Below, one piece after another: positions 48,250 to 59,600 of a DNA stretch of 64,000 nucleotides. Source of the DNA: Nemophila menziesii (Eukaryota > Streptophyta > Magnoliopsida > Boraginales > Hydrophyllaceae); assembly GCA_029959085.1 (NCBI GenBank), contig JARWIR010000170.1, positions 186,001 through 250,000 of the forward strand, read 5' to 3'. The notes beneath the pieces are model-generated. The model made no database searches. It was not told where the DNA came from and saw nothing but the letters and a program-made list of their open reading frames with translations. Within the stretch, counting starts at the first letter, position 1. The number at the start of each line of letters is the position of its first letter. The position numbers and the translations under genes were made by a program.

Positions 48250-49260
48250 AAGTATAAAATGCCCTCATTTATAAGTTTGGACATAGCGAAAGAAGGAGAG
48301 ATTTGTTTGAAGTTTAGTGATGGTATTGTTTCTTTGGCATTGAAGTTTTGTTTGAATGACCAAAGAAAAGGTATGCTTTTTTGGTAGTTAGAAAGGACTC
48401 GGTTGGGTTTTAATGCTTAATATTATAGGAGACAAGACAACTTCAACATCTAGAAGCTTTTAACTTTCTTATGCCATCTTGTAGAATCATAATGGAAAAT
48501 GATACCTTATCAAAAAAAATAAAAATGATACACATCATAAGCTTGCTTTTGAGATTTGACTGATTCCTTCGAACAAAAAAGAATTGGACGGATTCCAAGT
48601 CGTATAGAATAGGGTGGCGAATTCCGAACAAAAGAAAAAAAAGATTAGGTTGCCAACCAACAACTAATGCTTTGAGACCAATGGAAAGAAATGCATCATA
48701 TTTTTATTTATTTTTTCAAGTTGCTCCAGATGAATAAAATTATTACAAATTACTGAATTCTATACGAGAATTATTTATTTAAAACAATAAGTTCAAAGAT
48801 AATCAATTATCAGATAAAACATTTGCTAGTGATACAATCTTCAGAGTACGGATGCTTGTCTGCATTGTAGGTTTTTCATCGCTTTGTCGATTGTTTGGTG
48901 TTTGATTCGTTAATTGATCTTTAGTTCTTTTTGGATGATCGGAATAAGTTTTGTGAATCGTCGAGTAATCGAGATGTTAGAGCGCTCTCCTACTGACTTT
49001 AGTATGTTGTCTTACCTGTATTCTGTGTAATCGTTTATTTGTCTTTTATTTGTTTTTGTATCAGGTTGGTTAGTCAACCTTGGTAATTTCCTTTTATAGT
49101 ATTAACAACTTGAACAAAAAAAATCAAACAAAATATTTTTAAATTATTTTTTTGCAATTCAATCAACTACGGTTTTATTTTTCCTACTAATTGAAACAAA
49201 AACTGGTCTAGATAGTTATGCAATTCCATAAATATTACAAAAGGTGAAGCACAGGAGAAA
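48250..49260. other. No recognised gene; possible LINE 3' end
   Basis: The stretch 48840-49125 (GTTAGAGCGCTCTCCTACTG, TGTGTAATCGTTTATTTGTC, CAACTTGAAC and an A-rich end) resembles plant LINE 3' untranslated tails. No coding sequence is attached, so this is only a suggestion. Confidence 0.3.
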
Positions 49261-49269
49261 ACCTTTATG

Positions 49270-49530
49270 TTTGCCCAAAGTGCAGTATCTACCCTTTATC
49301 TTTTTTTTTTGTCACAAAACGCCCTATAATGAATTTGTTTGTCACCGTTAGCCCATTTTTCCATTTTTTGTCAGTTGACCTTTCGTCAATGCCATATGGC
49401 GCCATGTCAGCACCACGTCATCGCCACGTCTGCTCCACGTAGGCATGACGTCACCCTCAGCTGAGAAGTTATTTCCAACGTGGTAAGGGCACCATAGTCA
49501 TTCCACCTCCTTCTTTACTCTTTACCAACC
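49270..49530. mobile_element. Mutator-like terminal region, related to the element at 38119
   Basis: The order of blocks parallels the left TIR at 38119-38340: CTACCCTTTATC, TGTCAGTTGACC, GTCAATGCCATATGGCGCCA, CGTCATC, AGCTGAGAAGTTATTTCCAA, CGTGGTAAGGGCA. A matching inverted right end could not be located within the window. A second left-like end (CCTTTTATGTTTGCCCACC) is seen at 50208, so only the left border is supported. Confidence 0.5.
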
Positions 49531-49599
49531 CTAAAATCATCAATCACTTTCACCTGCTTTCCCAATCCTTTTCTTCTTCTTCTCTTGTCGCCTCTTCAC

Positions 49600-49806
49600 A
49601 TGCGTTCTTCATCTTGGATGGCCGATTCTAGTTACACGACGACATCATCTCCGATGCCTGGCCCAAGTAAGGAAGACTGGGTATGCTACTGTGGTCTACG
49701 TTGCAAGGTGAGCACCTCGTGAACGGACATGAACACGGGACGGCGGTTCATCGGTTGCTTGAAGTATCAGGCACTGGAGAGAAAGTGTTCTTTTTTCTGC
49801 TAATTA
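49600..49806 (+). pseudogene. GRF-type zinc finger pseudogene in Mutator-like DNA
   Basis: The frame from the ATG at 49600 reads SSPMPGPSKEDWVCYCGLRC, a stop in place of the usual Trp (TST-stop-TDMN), then TDMNTGRRFIGCLKYQ and RKCSFFC. This fits the GRF zinc-finger pattern CxCG...TSWTxxNxGRRFxGCxxY...CxFF. The premature stop (TGG to TGA) breaks it. Such short GRF ORFs often travel inside plant Mutator-like elements, as its position after a TIR suggests here. Confidence 0.6.
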
Positions 49807-50598
49807 GATCCTCTGATTTGCAATAGAAGTAGGGTAATGATTTTTGGTTGCGTAGGTCTTTGTCTCAGAAAGATGAAGAAATCGAAGGTCTTAAATCATT
49901 TGAAGGTAAAAATCTAAAGATTTGGCATGTCTGTTTCTACTTTATGTTAGGGTTTGTAGTCACTCGGATTTTTTAGGTCGAGTAGTGCGTTTTTAGTGTT
50001 GAATGGGTGTTCTTGGTGATTCTGGGTTATGTTAGATTTTTCTGATGGTCAAATGTTTGTTTGTAATTTTGCAATCTTGAAATTAGACAATTTGTGTTGG
50101 TCGGGTTTAATTTTAGTTTTGTTTTCTGAATAGTAATTTGGTTTAGCAGAGTTGTACTTAGCTCCCATTAGAAACGAGGTCGAGATGGTGATGATTTAGA
50201 CCCTTACCTTTTATGTTTGCCCACCTATGGCCCTAACTCTTATGTATGATATACATTACGGCACACTATGTTATATTCTCAAGCTTGTTTGGCCCCATAG
50301 TTTTTTTTAAGACTTAGTGGCCCTGTCCCATTAAATGTAAGCTGTATTTGATTTTTATATATCTTGAAGAGAAAATTATTTCTTTTAATTAAGTTCACAG
50401 TTTCAAGACAAGAATACCAAACGTTGTACATGGGTAATTATAAGTTTTCTCTGGGGATAACAAAAATGCATTGGATATATAAATACAAAGATAATGATTA
50501 TGCTTTACCCCTTGTATATATAGACCTTTCAATTAGTAATTTCATTATCACTTAAATTCACAAGAAAAAGTAAATCATTGTTAAAGAACAACAACGAA

Positions 50599-50926
50599 AT
50601 GGCGGTTCAACAAGGACAATTGGACATGGGAAAACAGAGTAAGTTTTTACTTTCGCTTTTATCAAATATTAGATTTTTAATCAAGGATCAAATATTTCCT
50701 TTGTGTGTGTTCAAATAGATGTTCAAATAATTATTTAGTTTGTCTTTTTTATTATTAGTATACTCTGTTAGTAAGATGAATTTATTTTTACTGTTTTTCA
50801 GAAGTCTCGGGTGTATCTACCTCTGCTCCAGTGAAGAACCGCCCAACACCGAAGTCCTATAAAAGTCAGATACCATGGAGTAGGTGGAGTGTTAGAGTCT
50901 TTCCTAATTTTGTTTGCGAGAGGTGA
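50599..50926 (+). CDS. Small spliced ORF candidate, function unknown
   Basis: Exon 50599-50638 starts ATGGCGGTTC, followed by the donor AGA|GTAAGT. The acceptor TTTTTCAG|AAG opens exon 50802-50926, ending in TGA. The joined frame has 54 codons and contains VSTSAPVKNRPTPKSYKSQI. I recognise no family. Splice signals are strong and the frame is kept, but such short structures occur by chance, and the surrounding DNA looks like transposon sequence. Confidence 0.25.
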
Positions 50927-51589
50927 AAACCAAAATCGTTCTCTTAACATTAAGATAATTTTTTTTTACTTAGATAAGCAAAGTACATGGGGATATGTTT
51001 AGCACAAAGCTCCTTGAGCATCTGGAAACTCAGAGTGTCTCAAATACCTTGACAATTCTAGGAAATTTGTATCATGATATATCCTTGGTTGTTTAGGTGT
51101 AATTCGAAAAACCTCTTTGATACGCTTTATTTAAGTTGCTTTCTTTTTCACTTCATTGTCTTCCTTTTGATCTTTTTGGCCAGGTACTTTTGTTAAATCC
51201 TTGGGTTTCCCTTTGCTAACCTTAAATTCCAACTGAGTTTCTCTCATCTTGTGTCACTAGCTGCATTTTGATTGTCAAACCAGATCCATCTTGTTACCAG
51301 TTTTTTTCTTAGCCATCCATCATGACCATACTTAGAAATTTCCCTATTCTTTGACCTACTTTATGTGGTTCTTTAGTTGCCTTTAATAATAAAGTTTTTC
51401 AATTCCTATCGATTCATATGCCTCCTCCCTCTGTTGAAAGGTTTGGTGTTTTGGGTTTTTCCCACTTTGGGCTTGTGTATGGTTAGTTGATGGTGGTGGG
51501 TTGTTTTTAGTGAGAGTGCTTGTGTATCTTGTTAGTGATAAGGTTAGCTTTTGTTGGTTGGGTTGTGTGTGGTTTAGTCAGAAAAGGGT

Positions 51590-51616
51590 TAACAGAGTTA
51601 GGGTTCAAGTTTTGAT

Positions 51617-51649
<33 letters not shown>

Positions 51650-52615
51650 TGGTTTGCGGGAGAAGTTAGAATGAATGTACAATGTGGTGCTGGGATCTTG
51701 TAAGTTTTGAGTGTTATGTGCATTTCACGTGCTTGTTGAGGCGTTTTATAACTTGAGCCAACTTCCATCTTGTCCTTCTTTGTAAAATCCACATTAACAA
51801 TGACGTACCTTTTATTTCCAAATAAATTTTCCATATCCAAAGCATACGGTGTTGTTTCTGTTTTGGATTATTCAATCGATGATTCTTCTTTTCCTTTTTG
51901 TTTAGCCGTTCGATCTTCCTTTGATCTACACGCCTTAAACGCAAAAATTGACGTTTGTTCCAAAGTTGTCCTTGCACGGGAGGATTTTGAGTTAAAGTTT
52001 TGAGATTGATTGGAATCCTTGTTTTCCGCTTTGTTTCCCACCTATGAACTAACGTTGTCTTTTTCATTATAATGTAAGTTTTTCCTATATTAACCATGGC
52101 AGAATTGTGATTCTTGTTGATACTTTCATCCAACCCCTATATTTGAAACTACTTTGACAAAGTTATGCTTTCATCATGTTTGAAATTTCCACAACCATAG
52201 CAAACTTGGCCTAAATTTATCGAATTTGAATTTTATCTATTGTAGTTTGCCCGTTTTCCCAAAAATTGAAACTGCAGAAAAAGGGCATTTGTAGACTCCA
52301 AGCAGTCTTGATTCTTGTGTACGATTGGTCTTTTATAAATTTTCCTGGTGCCAAGATGATCTCGTGAATCTGTCCAATAGCTCCACACATCTCAGTGATG
52401 CTCTTGACATTTAGCAGTTTTTGTGGTATCCCATATAGTTGTACCCATAAAGTGGCGTGGGTAAACCTATCTTGACCTTCATTGTTCATTTCATTGATAA
52501 AAATATGTTTACCCAACAAAGTCCAAGGTCGTTCTTCCCGTACTGCTACCTTATCCTCTTGATTGGGGAATTTAATAATAAATTCATTCAAACCTCTCTT
52601 CTCTGTTTAAATCCT
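51590..52615 (-). mobile_element. LINE ORF1 remnant (DUF4283 and zinc-knuckle)
   Basis: The minus-strand frame 52591-52217 reads NEFIIKFPNQEDKVAVREER, PWTLLGKHIF, ATLWVQLYGIPQKLLNVK and EMCGAIGQIHEI, the DUF4283 layout (GPW..., W(V/I)QL...P). In another frame VCYGCGNFKHDES (52210-52160) matches the start of a CCHC_4 zinc knuckle. Downstream, the polar frame 52133-51714 and its neighbours are broken. No associated endonuclease or RT is present on this side. Confidence 0.7.
51619..51647 (+). repeat. Uninterrupted run of 29 G
   Basis: A homopolymer of 29 G lies between GATTT and TTTGG. It lies at the 3' edge of the LINE ORF1 remnant, where on that strand it encodes polyproline. Such a run can form G-quadruplex DNA and is also a place where sequencing and assembly often miscount. 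Confidence 0.9.
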
Positions 52616-52619
52616 TCCT

Positions 52620-53228
52620 GAAAGATTACAATGCTTCTTAATGTGTTTCCTCTCAAAATAGAAGTTTACTCACTCATGACGTAGAATTTTGCTTAAAGTT
52701 TTGGTTTGCATATTCTTTCGTTATGTGTATTCTTCCACATGGATACTACAACTATACCACCTTTAGCATTTGGGTGTGTTGCTGAGTAGATATTCATGGT
52801 TTAGTTTTGAGGTAAAAGCAAGAAATTTATGTGTGTAATAATGAGCCTTTAAGAGAAAACCTTAAATGCCAAACCCATCGAAAGATAGTTGAGAAGTACA
52901 GATGATTTTGATAAGTATAAAAGAAAGAGTCTTTGTTAGAGAGAAAGAAGAGGAGCAGAGCACAATTAGTAAGAAAATATGTAGAAGAGCAGTGAAAGCT
53001 TGGTTAGTGGCAGTTTTTTGGTACAATGAAAAGGCAATGGAAGAGAAAGCAAAACTAGCGAGGGAAAACATTTTTTTGAAAGAAAAGTATCATAATGAAT
53101 AAATAAATTATAATTATGTCCCTCTAAAATTATGAATATATTTAGACGCTTTTAAATATAAATAGAAAAACTGATTATCTACATTAGCAAAAGGAAAGAA
53201 CCATTAACATATATTATTCTGGTATTTA
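52620..53228. other. No recognised gene
   Basis: Overlapping small ORFs occur at 52862-53102 on both strands without family resemblance. The plus-strand frame (RVFVREKEEEQSTISKK) is polar and purine-rich, consistent with composition rather than selection. Confidence 0.25.
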
Positions 53229-53276
53229 GAAGAAGAAGAAGAAGAAGAAGAAGAAGAAGAAGAAGAAGAAGAAGAA
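53229..53276 (+). repeat. (GAA)16 microsatellite
   Basis: Sixteen uninterrupted or nearly uninterrupted GAA units, starting after TATTTA and ending AAACTG. Confidence 0.95.
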
Positions 53277-54098
53277 AACTGTTACTATAAATTATAAAAC
53301 TACGATATAGTATATCGCATTCTTAAAGTTATAACTACTAAATGATTATTTCAAGGCATAATGCTATCACCAGCATTTAGGTGGTATGTTCAGCCTATTT
53401 TACATAGGATTGAGGATTTGGCAAAAATGTACAATCTTATTCACTTTCACCACATCCCTTGATGCCTGGACACAAGAGCAGATACAATAGAAAGAAATGT
53501 TGGCGGCGAGCAACTAGTCTGCACGGCTCACTAATGACGATTTACAACTTCTCCAAACTTGGGATTGGATAACGATAAGAACAAAGGTATCCGTAGAATA
53601 GATTATCGAACCAAAAAAAAACTAAAATGCTAATAATATTTTCACATTCTTAAAGATTAAAGAAAGTTACTACAACACAATTTTTTTACTTATTCAATTA
53701 TAAATTTTGACTTGGCATAGTTTGACCGGAAGGGCAAATTACGATACATACAGTAAAAACTCTATAAATTAATACACTTGGGACCATCAAAATTTATTAA
53801 TTAAAATAGTTATTAATTAATAAATAAATTAATAATTATTAATTTATATATATATATATATTAATATTTTATTAATTTATAATGAAATACCTAATTACAA
53901 ATACCATTCAAACTTCCACTTAATTATTATACAATGCATATACAAACATGTATCAAAATGAATGGTCTAATTTGAAAAAACTCTTCAATCTCTCATTTTA
54001 AATGCTTATTATGTTCAATGTATCACTTTATGGACATTATAAAAAAAAATCTATATAAATGCAAGATCAAAATATAATACAAACAAATCACACACAAC

Positions 54099-54260
54099 AT
54101 GACTTCCCATCTTCAAGGTCTAAAAAAAACAATAATGACTGACGACATTCGAAGAGCATTATGCAAGCACAACAAGGATAATCCAACTCTTACTCAAAAA
54201 CAATTGCAAGAATGGGCTCTTAGTAACTATGGTTTACAGGTGAATCAAGGGACAATGTAG
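54099..54260 (+). pseudogene. Pogo-like transposase N-terminus (CENP-B HTH) fragment
   Basis: The ATG at 54099 opens a 53-codon frame: MTDDIRRALCKHNKDNPTLT then QKQLQEWALSNYGLQVNQGT. This is the first helix-turn-helix of CENP-B/pogo transposases, which binds the terminal repeats. A TAG after GTM ends it. Since the DNA-binding part is intact, a short protein could in principle still bind the ends, but expression is unknown. Confidence 0.7.
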
Positions 54261-54268
54261 TTGCACAG

Positions 54269-54538
54269 TTGTTGACTGAAGAAGAAATTATTGAGAGTGT
54301 TATTGAAACTGATAAAGATAATGAAGAAGATGATGAAAGTTCTACCATGGAGCCCCCTTCGCGAAACGAAGCAATTAAAGCGGCAATCACATTGAATACT
54401 TTTTTGTTGAGCTATGAGAAAACAACACCGGAAGTTCTTACAATGATAAGAAAAATTAGAGACGACAATCAAGGTGAAATTAATTTCAACAAAAAACAAA
54501 AGACAATTGAGTCATTTTTCAAGAAACCTTCATAAATA
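54269..54538 (+). pseudogene. Pogo-like transposase C-terminal fragment
   Basis: An acidic open frame: LTEEEIIESVIETDKDNEED, then RNEAIKAAITLNTFLLSYE, ending QKTIESFFKKPS and stop. The pattern (LTEEEI..., acidic stretch, coiled helix, TIxxFFxK) is the tail of plant pogo-like transposases. It starts without its own ATG and is separated from the N-terminal fragment by a stop and the lost DDE domain. Confidence 0.65.
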
Positions 54539-54860
54539 TTTCATGTAATGTGTAGTATATAAGGAATTATTAATTTATAATTAAATTGAGGTCTATAGGA
54601 ATTATCAAAAATGTATTATCTTATAATTTAGCGAATTATTAATTTAGCACCCTATTCTCGAGTCGGGACCGGCAAAAAATATTATCTTAGAGAGTTTATT
54701 AAATAATCGAGTATTAGTTTATCGAGTTTTTACTGTAAATCAAATGTGTTCTTTTAGGTAGACGGTTGTATAAATAGAATCAAAATTATAAATTATACAA
54801 ACTAAAATTTACTATTCAAATCGAAAGGTTAAAATAGTTTTCTTAAGAGAAAATTTGTTT

Positions 54861-55210
54861 TTAGTTCATTACATATGACCTAAAAACATTTTAAACCGTA
54901 TTTTTTAAAAATACAATTTTTATACCAAGCATATTCAAAAGTATTAATATTAGGCCTTTCATAAATTCTGTGAGATACTTATAGATTTTAAGGGCAATTT
55001 GCGTATTTTAAATAACCTATATTTTTATTTGGCCACGTTCCAAACTAGGAACTTTATTTGGAGTGTCCGTATTGCCATTAAAATCTATGAAACATCTCAT
55101 GGAATTCGTGAAATGGCCTAAAATAACATTTTTGAATACCTTTGGCCTAAAAATGGTATTTTTAAAAGGCATGACCTATATATGTTTTTAGTCCACAAAT
55201 AATGGCCTAA
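54861..55210. mobile_element. Foldback element with arms of about 150 bp
   Basis: Left arm CCTAAAAACATTTTAA, then AAAAATACAATTTTTATACC, TATTCAAAAGTATTAATATT and AGGCCTTTCA; right arm in reverse complement GACTAAAAACATATATAG, AAAAATACCATTTTTAGGCC, TATTCAAAAATGTTATTTTA and AGGCCATTTCA. The arms continue with GTGAGATACTTATAGATTTT against ATGAGATGTTTCATAGATTT. No ORF; the duplication could not be read. Confidence 0.6.
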
Positions 55211-55214
55211 ATTA

Positions 55215-56280
55215 TTATTTTTTTAAATTTTATCACCAAAACAACTTAATGCATATTGCAAATAAATTCACTATCGTCGTCCTGAAAGGAATGATGAAGG
55301 TTCATATTAAATAAAATATGAAAGTTACAAAACTTTACTTCTTTGATAATGACTTCATGAGATGGGTCATACCCTCAAAACCTAACTTGTTCCTCACTCG
55401 TCAAATGAAGTACACCATTGCTGGAAAAACGATATGTCTTGTTTTACTTCTCCAAGTTTTTTCGTATTTTATTTTCTTTATCCATTTAAGAAAGTTTGAA
55501 ATGGTACTCATATTTTTAGTGATGCTAAGTCATTTTTGAAGATCCTCCTATACTTTAGAAGACTTCACACTAAAAACACTAAAAAAAAGGGTTTGTCCTA
55601 AATTGCAATAACAAAAGACAATTGTATACAAAGAGTGTATGTAGCAAATATTCACTAAGGACCGTCTTAAACAAATTTTCTGAATATACACACATATATA
55701 TAATACATTTTTGAAATTAAAAAAGAAGTCTTATAACTCTAAGTAAAAGTTACAACTTATTTTTTCAGACATCTAAATCGTTTTGCATGTCTATAAATTA
55801 TCAATTGATCTTAGAAATTAGAGTCGATAGTTATTGAAGAAGCACTCTTATCTGCGTTATCAGTAAATGATTCCTTTAATTAGATTGTGATATAACCATA
55901 TTTAACAATAAATTGTTAGTCTCGCCATATTGTATTTGGTGTGTTCATTTTTCGGTTGACAAAAAAAAGTGTTCATTTTTCAAAAGAGAAAAAAAATCAA
56001 AAGTAAAAAAGAAATATTTTACATTATATGCAAAAGTTTTATAGCTCGTTTAAATGAATTAATCTAATTAACAAATTTATTGATAAAAATCTATAGCTAT
56101 CTAAAAAATGAATCAACTTCATAAAGAGAAATACTCTTTTAAAACCCTATGGTTTTAGCGCCTTTGTTTTTCGTGTATCTACATTTATTTTAGGAGAATA
56201 ATCACTCGTGTCACGTGTCTAAAGTTTTGAGGTTCTCCTCTTTTTTATTTGGACCCTAGAGACCCTTTCACATTCTTATT
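55215..56280. other. No recognised gene
   Basis: AT-rich sequence. The plus-strand ORF 55318-55539 is hydrophobic but without family similarity. Confidence 0.25.
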
Positions 56281-56284
56281 GAAG

Positions 56285-56405
56285 TTGTCATAAAAAAACC
56301 ATCGGGATCCGAGGACCTCACGTCATCGGTGAACTCGAATCTCAACCTTTCACCGACCATAAGAGAGCCTCACTCTTATCCATGAAGCAACAGAGCCGAT
56401 TCATT
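56285..56405 (-). mobile_element. Possible tRNA-derived SINE
   Basis: On the minus strand GCTCTGTTGCTTCATGGATA then AGAGTG resembles an A box, and GGTTGAGATTCGAGTTCACC a B box. It ends towards an A-rich stretch near 56295. No target duplication found; low confidence. Confidence 0.35.
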
Positions 56406-56639
56406 TGGGTCTTCCATTGTCTATCTTTCAAGAGGAGATGGAGACTTTAGTATTTGAAGGAGAACAATGATCGTTCATTGGGGGAGCTCAATATTCGAGC
56501 ATGGTGTAGCACGAGACTAGGGCAGACAGGGTGGGTTTGATCAGAGGTTGTGAGGATTTGCTATAGTAATTGTCCAAAGAGAAATGAGGTCCCTCAGTCA
56601 ATTTTGTCACGACTTCCGAAATTCAGTGAGGCTTAAATT

Positions 56640-59600
56640 CAAGTGTAAAAGACCTCAGTTTTGTGCAAAATTTCAAGGACGGGGTAAGACTACTTGTTAT
56701 TTGGGATAACTATGATGAAACTAAAGGATTCTTAGTCAAAGCTTGGACAGAATTAGCGGCACACCAAGTGTTTATTGATAAGCCTAAGCAAGACTTACTA
56801 GTTGCAAACAAAGTGCTTATGGAAATGCCTCAACCAGTGCCTAGTGAGGTTAGTGATTTGAGTATTGATGAAAACTTTCAAGTCGAAGAATGTGGTTAGA
56901 TTGGGACGTGAGATGACTACCCAAGTCAGATTGAACACGACTGGTGACTTGGTCGTACGCTTAGAAAGCTCGGGAAAATCCCAAGTCGATGTTAGTCATG
57001 GTAAGAAAAGGAACAATATGAGTGCTCTAATGAACAGTCAAAAACCTTCTCAAGGAATGAAATTGGAATATTCTAAATAAAAAAAGGGATACATTATAAA
57101 CATCTCCCTAGGAATGTTAAAACACTCGAACAAGTATTTGGAATTTCATTGATTGGGTATGTGGAAGGAAAAACGCCGAATAGGAAGGATTTGGATAGAA
57201 TTGTGCAGACTGGGGTGTAAGTTGTAAAATGAGGAGGCACGTTAGTGGATGGCTTGTATATAAGCTCCAATTTGATGATGATTGGCAACTCATTCTTTCA
57301 AAAGGCCCTTACTACACATTCAGACGTCCTCTTTCACTAGCAAAAATCCCGTAGATATTTGATTTCGATATTTTTGAAATTACAAAGGTTACAACTTGGA
57401 TCATTATCCATAATTTACTAAAATAATTGAGAATTAAAATGGGTATAGCTAAAGTTGCTTGCAAGGGGTAGGTAACTTAACACAAATGGTATGCCTAAAG
57501 TTAACGAAGATATATGTTGTGTACTTGTGCTTGTAGAGATCAATATAAAAACGTACCAAAAATGTTGTCGAGTACAAATTACATAAAGGGGTAGCTTACA
57601 AGTTGAAAATTGAGTACGATAATTACCATTTTTTGTGAACATTTCAATGCTAACAGACGCATAAAGGAAAGTGACTTCACTATGAAAACCAAATTTGAGG
57701 GGATGTTAGAGATAAAAAGAGGTATAAAAGTAATTATCGGGTTGACAAGAGGGTACGGTCGATAGACGATGGGAGATTTCGGCAAATAGCTAATTATTTT
57801 CAGCCATAGCAGACATGATAAAGGAACAATGGGATATCAAGGGACTCAGGTGCAGTCGAGAGGTAACTGCTCCGGACCACATTTGGGGGCAGTTGATGAG
57901 GTAGTCTTAAGCAATGTGAAGAAGGTTGAATGGAGTTGGTTCGGCAGAATATTCAACTTCATGTAACCCATGAGAAATGCAACCTAGCTAGACCGGATAT
58001 TAGCAAAATGGGGGCTTGAAAATAGACCCTCCCCTTTAGTTGTAGTATAAAAATGGAAGTCGAGAGATGCTGGACACAACATATATTTGGAAAAAGCATA
58101 AATATGCAGTGCTTTAATGGTGCAATAAATGATCAGGGCATATACAAAATTAACTAATATTGTGTGTGAGGGAAGTATGGAGAAAACGAGACACGTTTGG
58201 TTTGATTACAATTTATCTGGGGATGATAGAGTCGAGAATAATAAAATTGAGTTTCTGGGTTTGAAGAAGATTCGTTTACAATGGTTATTAGTAAGAAAAC
58301 TAAGAAGCGAGAAAACGAATCTATGATACAAGTAACAACTTTAGACAGTGAGAGCATACACGAGAGAGGAATATGGACAAATAAAGGAACGCTTTTGAGT
58401 AGATGTGAGTTTTTTTGGGAGAGCCACAACAACCATTCCATGATTATCACAAATTGGAACTGGAGGGTCTCCGTATCACCCCATAAATGGAGGGGGCACT
58501 ATAAAACTCATATGACACAAGCAAATAGATATGTTTGGTATTTTGGAAATAAAGAGTAACTAGTTAAGTAAGGATGGATATATGAGTGCTACACTTCGAT
58601 ATTGCACAATATTGATAGTTTGGACCTTAATGTTCATGGTAGAATCTTACTTGTTTGGGACCCGACCAAGGTAAAAAAGGAGGTGTTCTCAGTTACTCCT
58701 CAAACAAACTGTTGTAAAATGGTACAAAAGGTAACATCTTGAAGCCTTCATAACTATTTTATATACATGATTAAATGACAAAATAGTATGACGATATTTG
58801 TGGAGTGACTTGATATAACATGCCGCTACTTTTAACGGGCCTTGGTTATTATTAGGGGGACGTTAATAACATTCTGGCATATCATGATCAAAAGCATGCA
58901 AAGAAAGTTACGTGAGCGACTTTAATGAAATTGCAGATTGTTGCAATGCGCTTGGGTTAGACGATTTGCAATCTTCGAGGAAATTTTTCATGTGACACAA
59001 CAATCATATTTTGAGCTGGATTGATAGAATGATGGGGGAAACCGAAGATTTAAAGTCCCAGGTTATTATATACACATGTAATTCTGGATGAATTTCTACT
59101 TTCAGAGCATTCATCATGTATTGTTTCTTTGTTCTAAATTATATGGGAGTATCATGAGGATTACGATGCGGTGGTAAGAAATGGGTGGGTAAAGGAGCAT
59201 TTTGAAAGGACGTAACGATTTGTCGTTTTAAAAAAGCTTAAGGGCTTAAAGTTTGACTTGAGAGGGTTAAACAAGAAATACTTCTCCCATATCATGATAG
59301 AGCTAAAAGGACAAATGAGGCATTGGTAGAGGAAGATATTAGATTCTAACAAAATATGGGAATGCAATATTTTAGAGGAAATCGTGGAGTTTAGTAAAAT
59401 AACTACTCGACTTGCAAAGGCAAAATTTAGCTTCTTCCAACAAAAGGCTAGATGTGGTTATGCACATAAGAGTGATGTTGTTCAAAACTTTCACATGACA
59501 TTATGAAGAGTAAAGACATGAGGAAGCTTATTGAAAAATTTATGCTCCCTAACGGCTCTGATACATTGTCGAGTCATGGGATATGGTGTGTGTTGAGGTA

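Larger units (their letters stand above)
53751..54735 (+). mobile_element. Pogo/Tigger-like (Lemi1-type) deletion derivative
   Basis: TA dinucleotides flank the element (53749-53750 and 54736-54737). Ends: left CAGTAAAAACTCTATAAATT, right in reverse complement CAGTAAAAACTCGATAAACT. 985 bp. It retains the 5' coding end (CENP-B-type HTH) and the 3' coding end of the transposase, but the central DDE catalytic region is missing. It is therefore non-autonomous, arising by internal deletion from a full-length pogo-like element. Confidence 0.85.
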
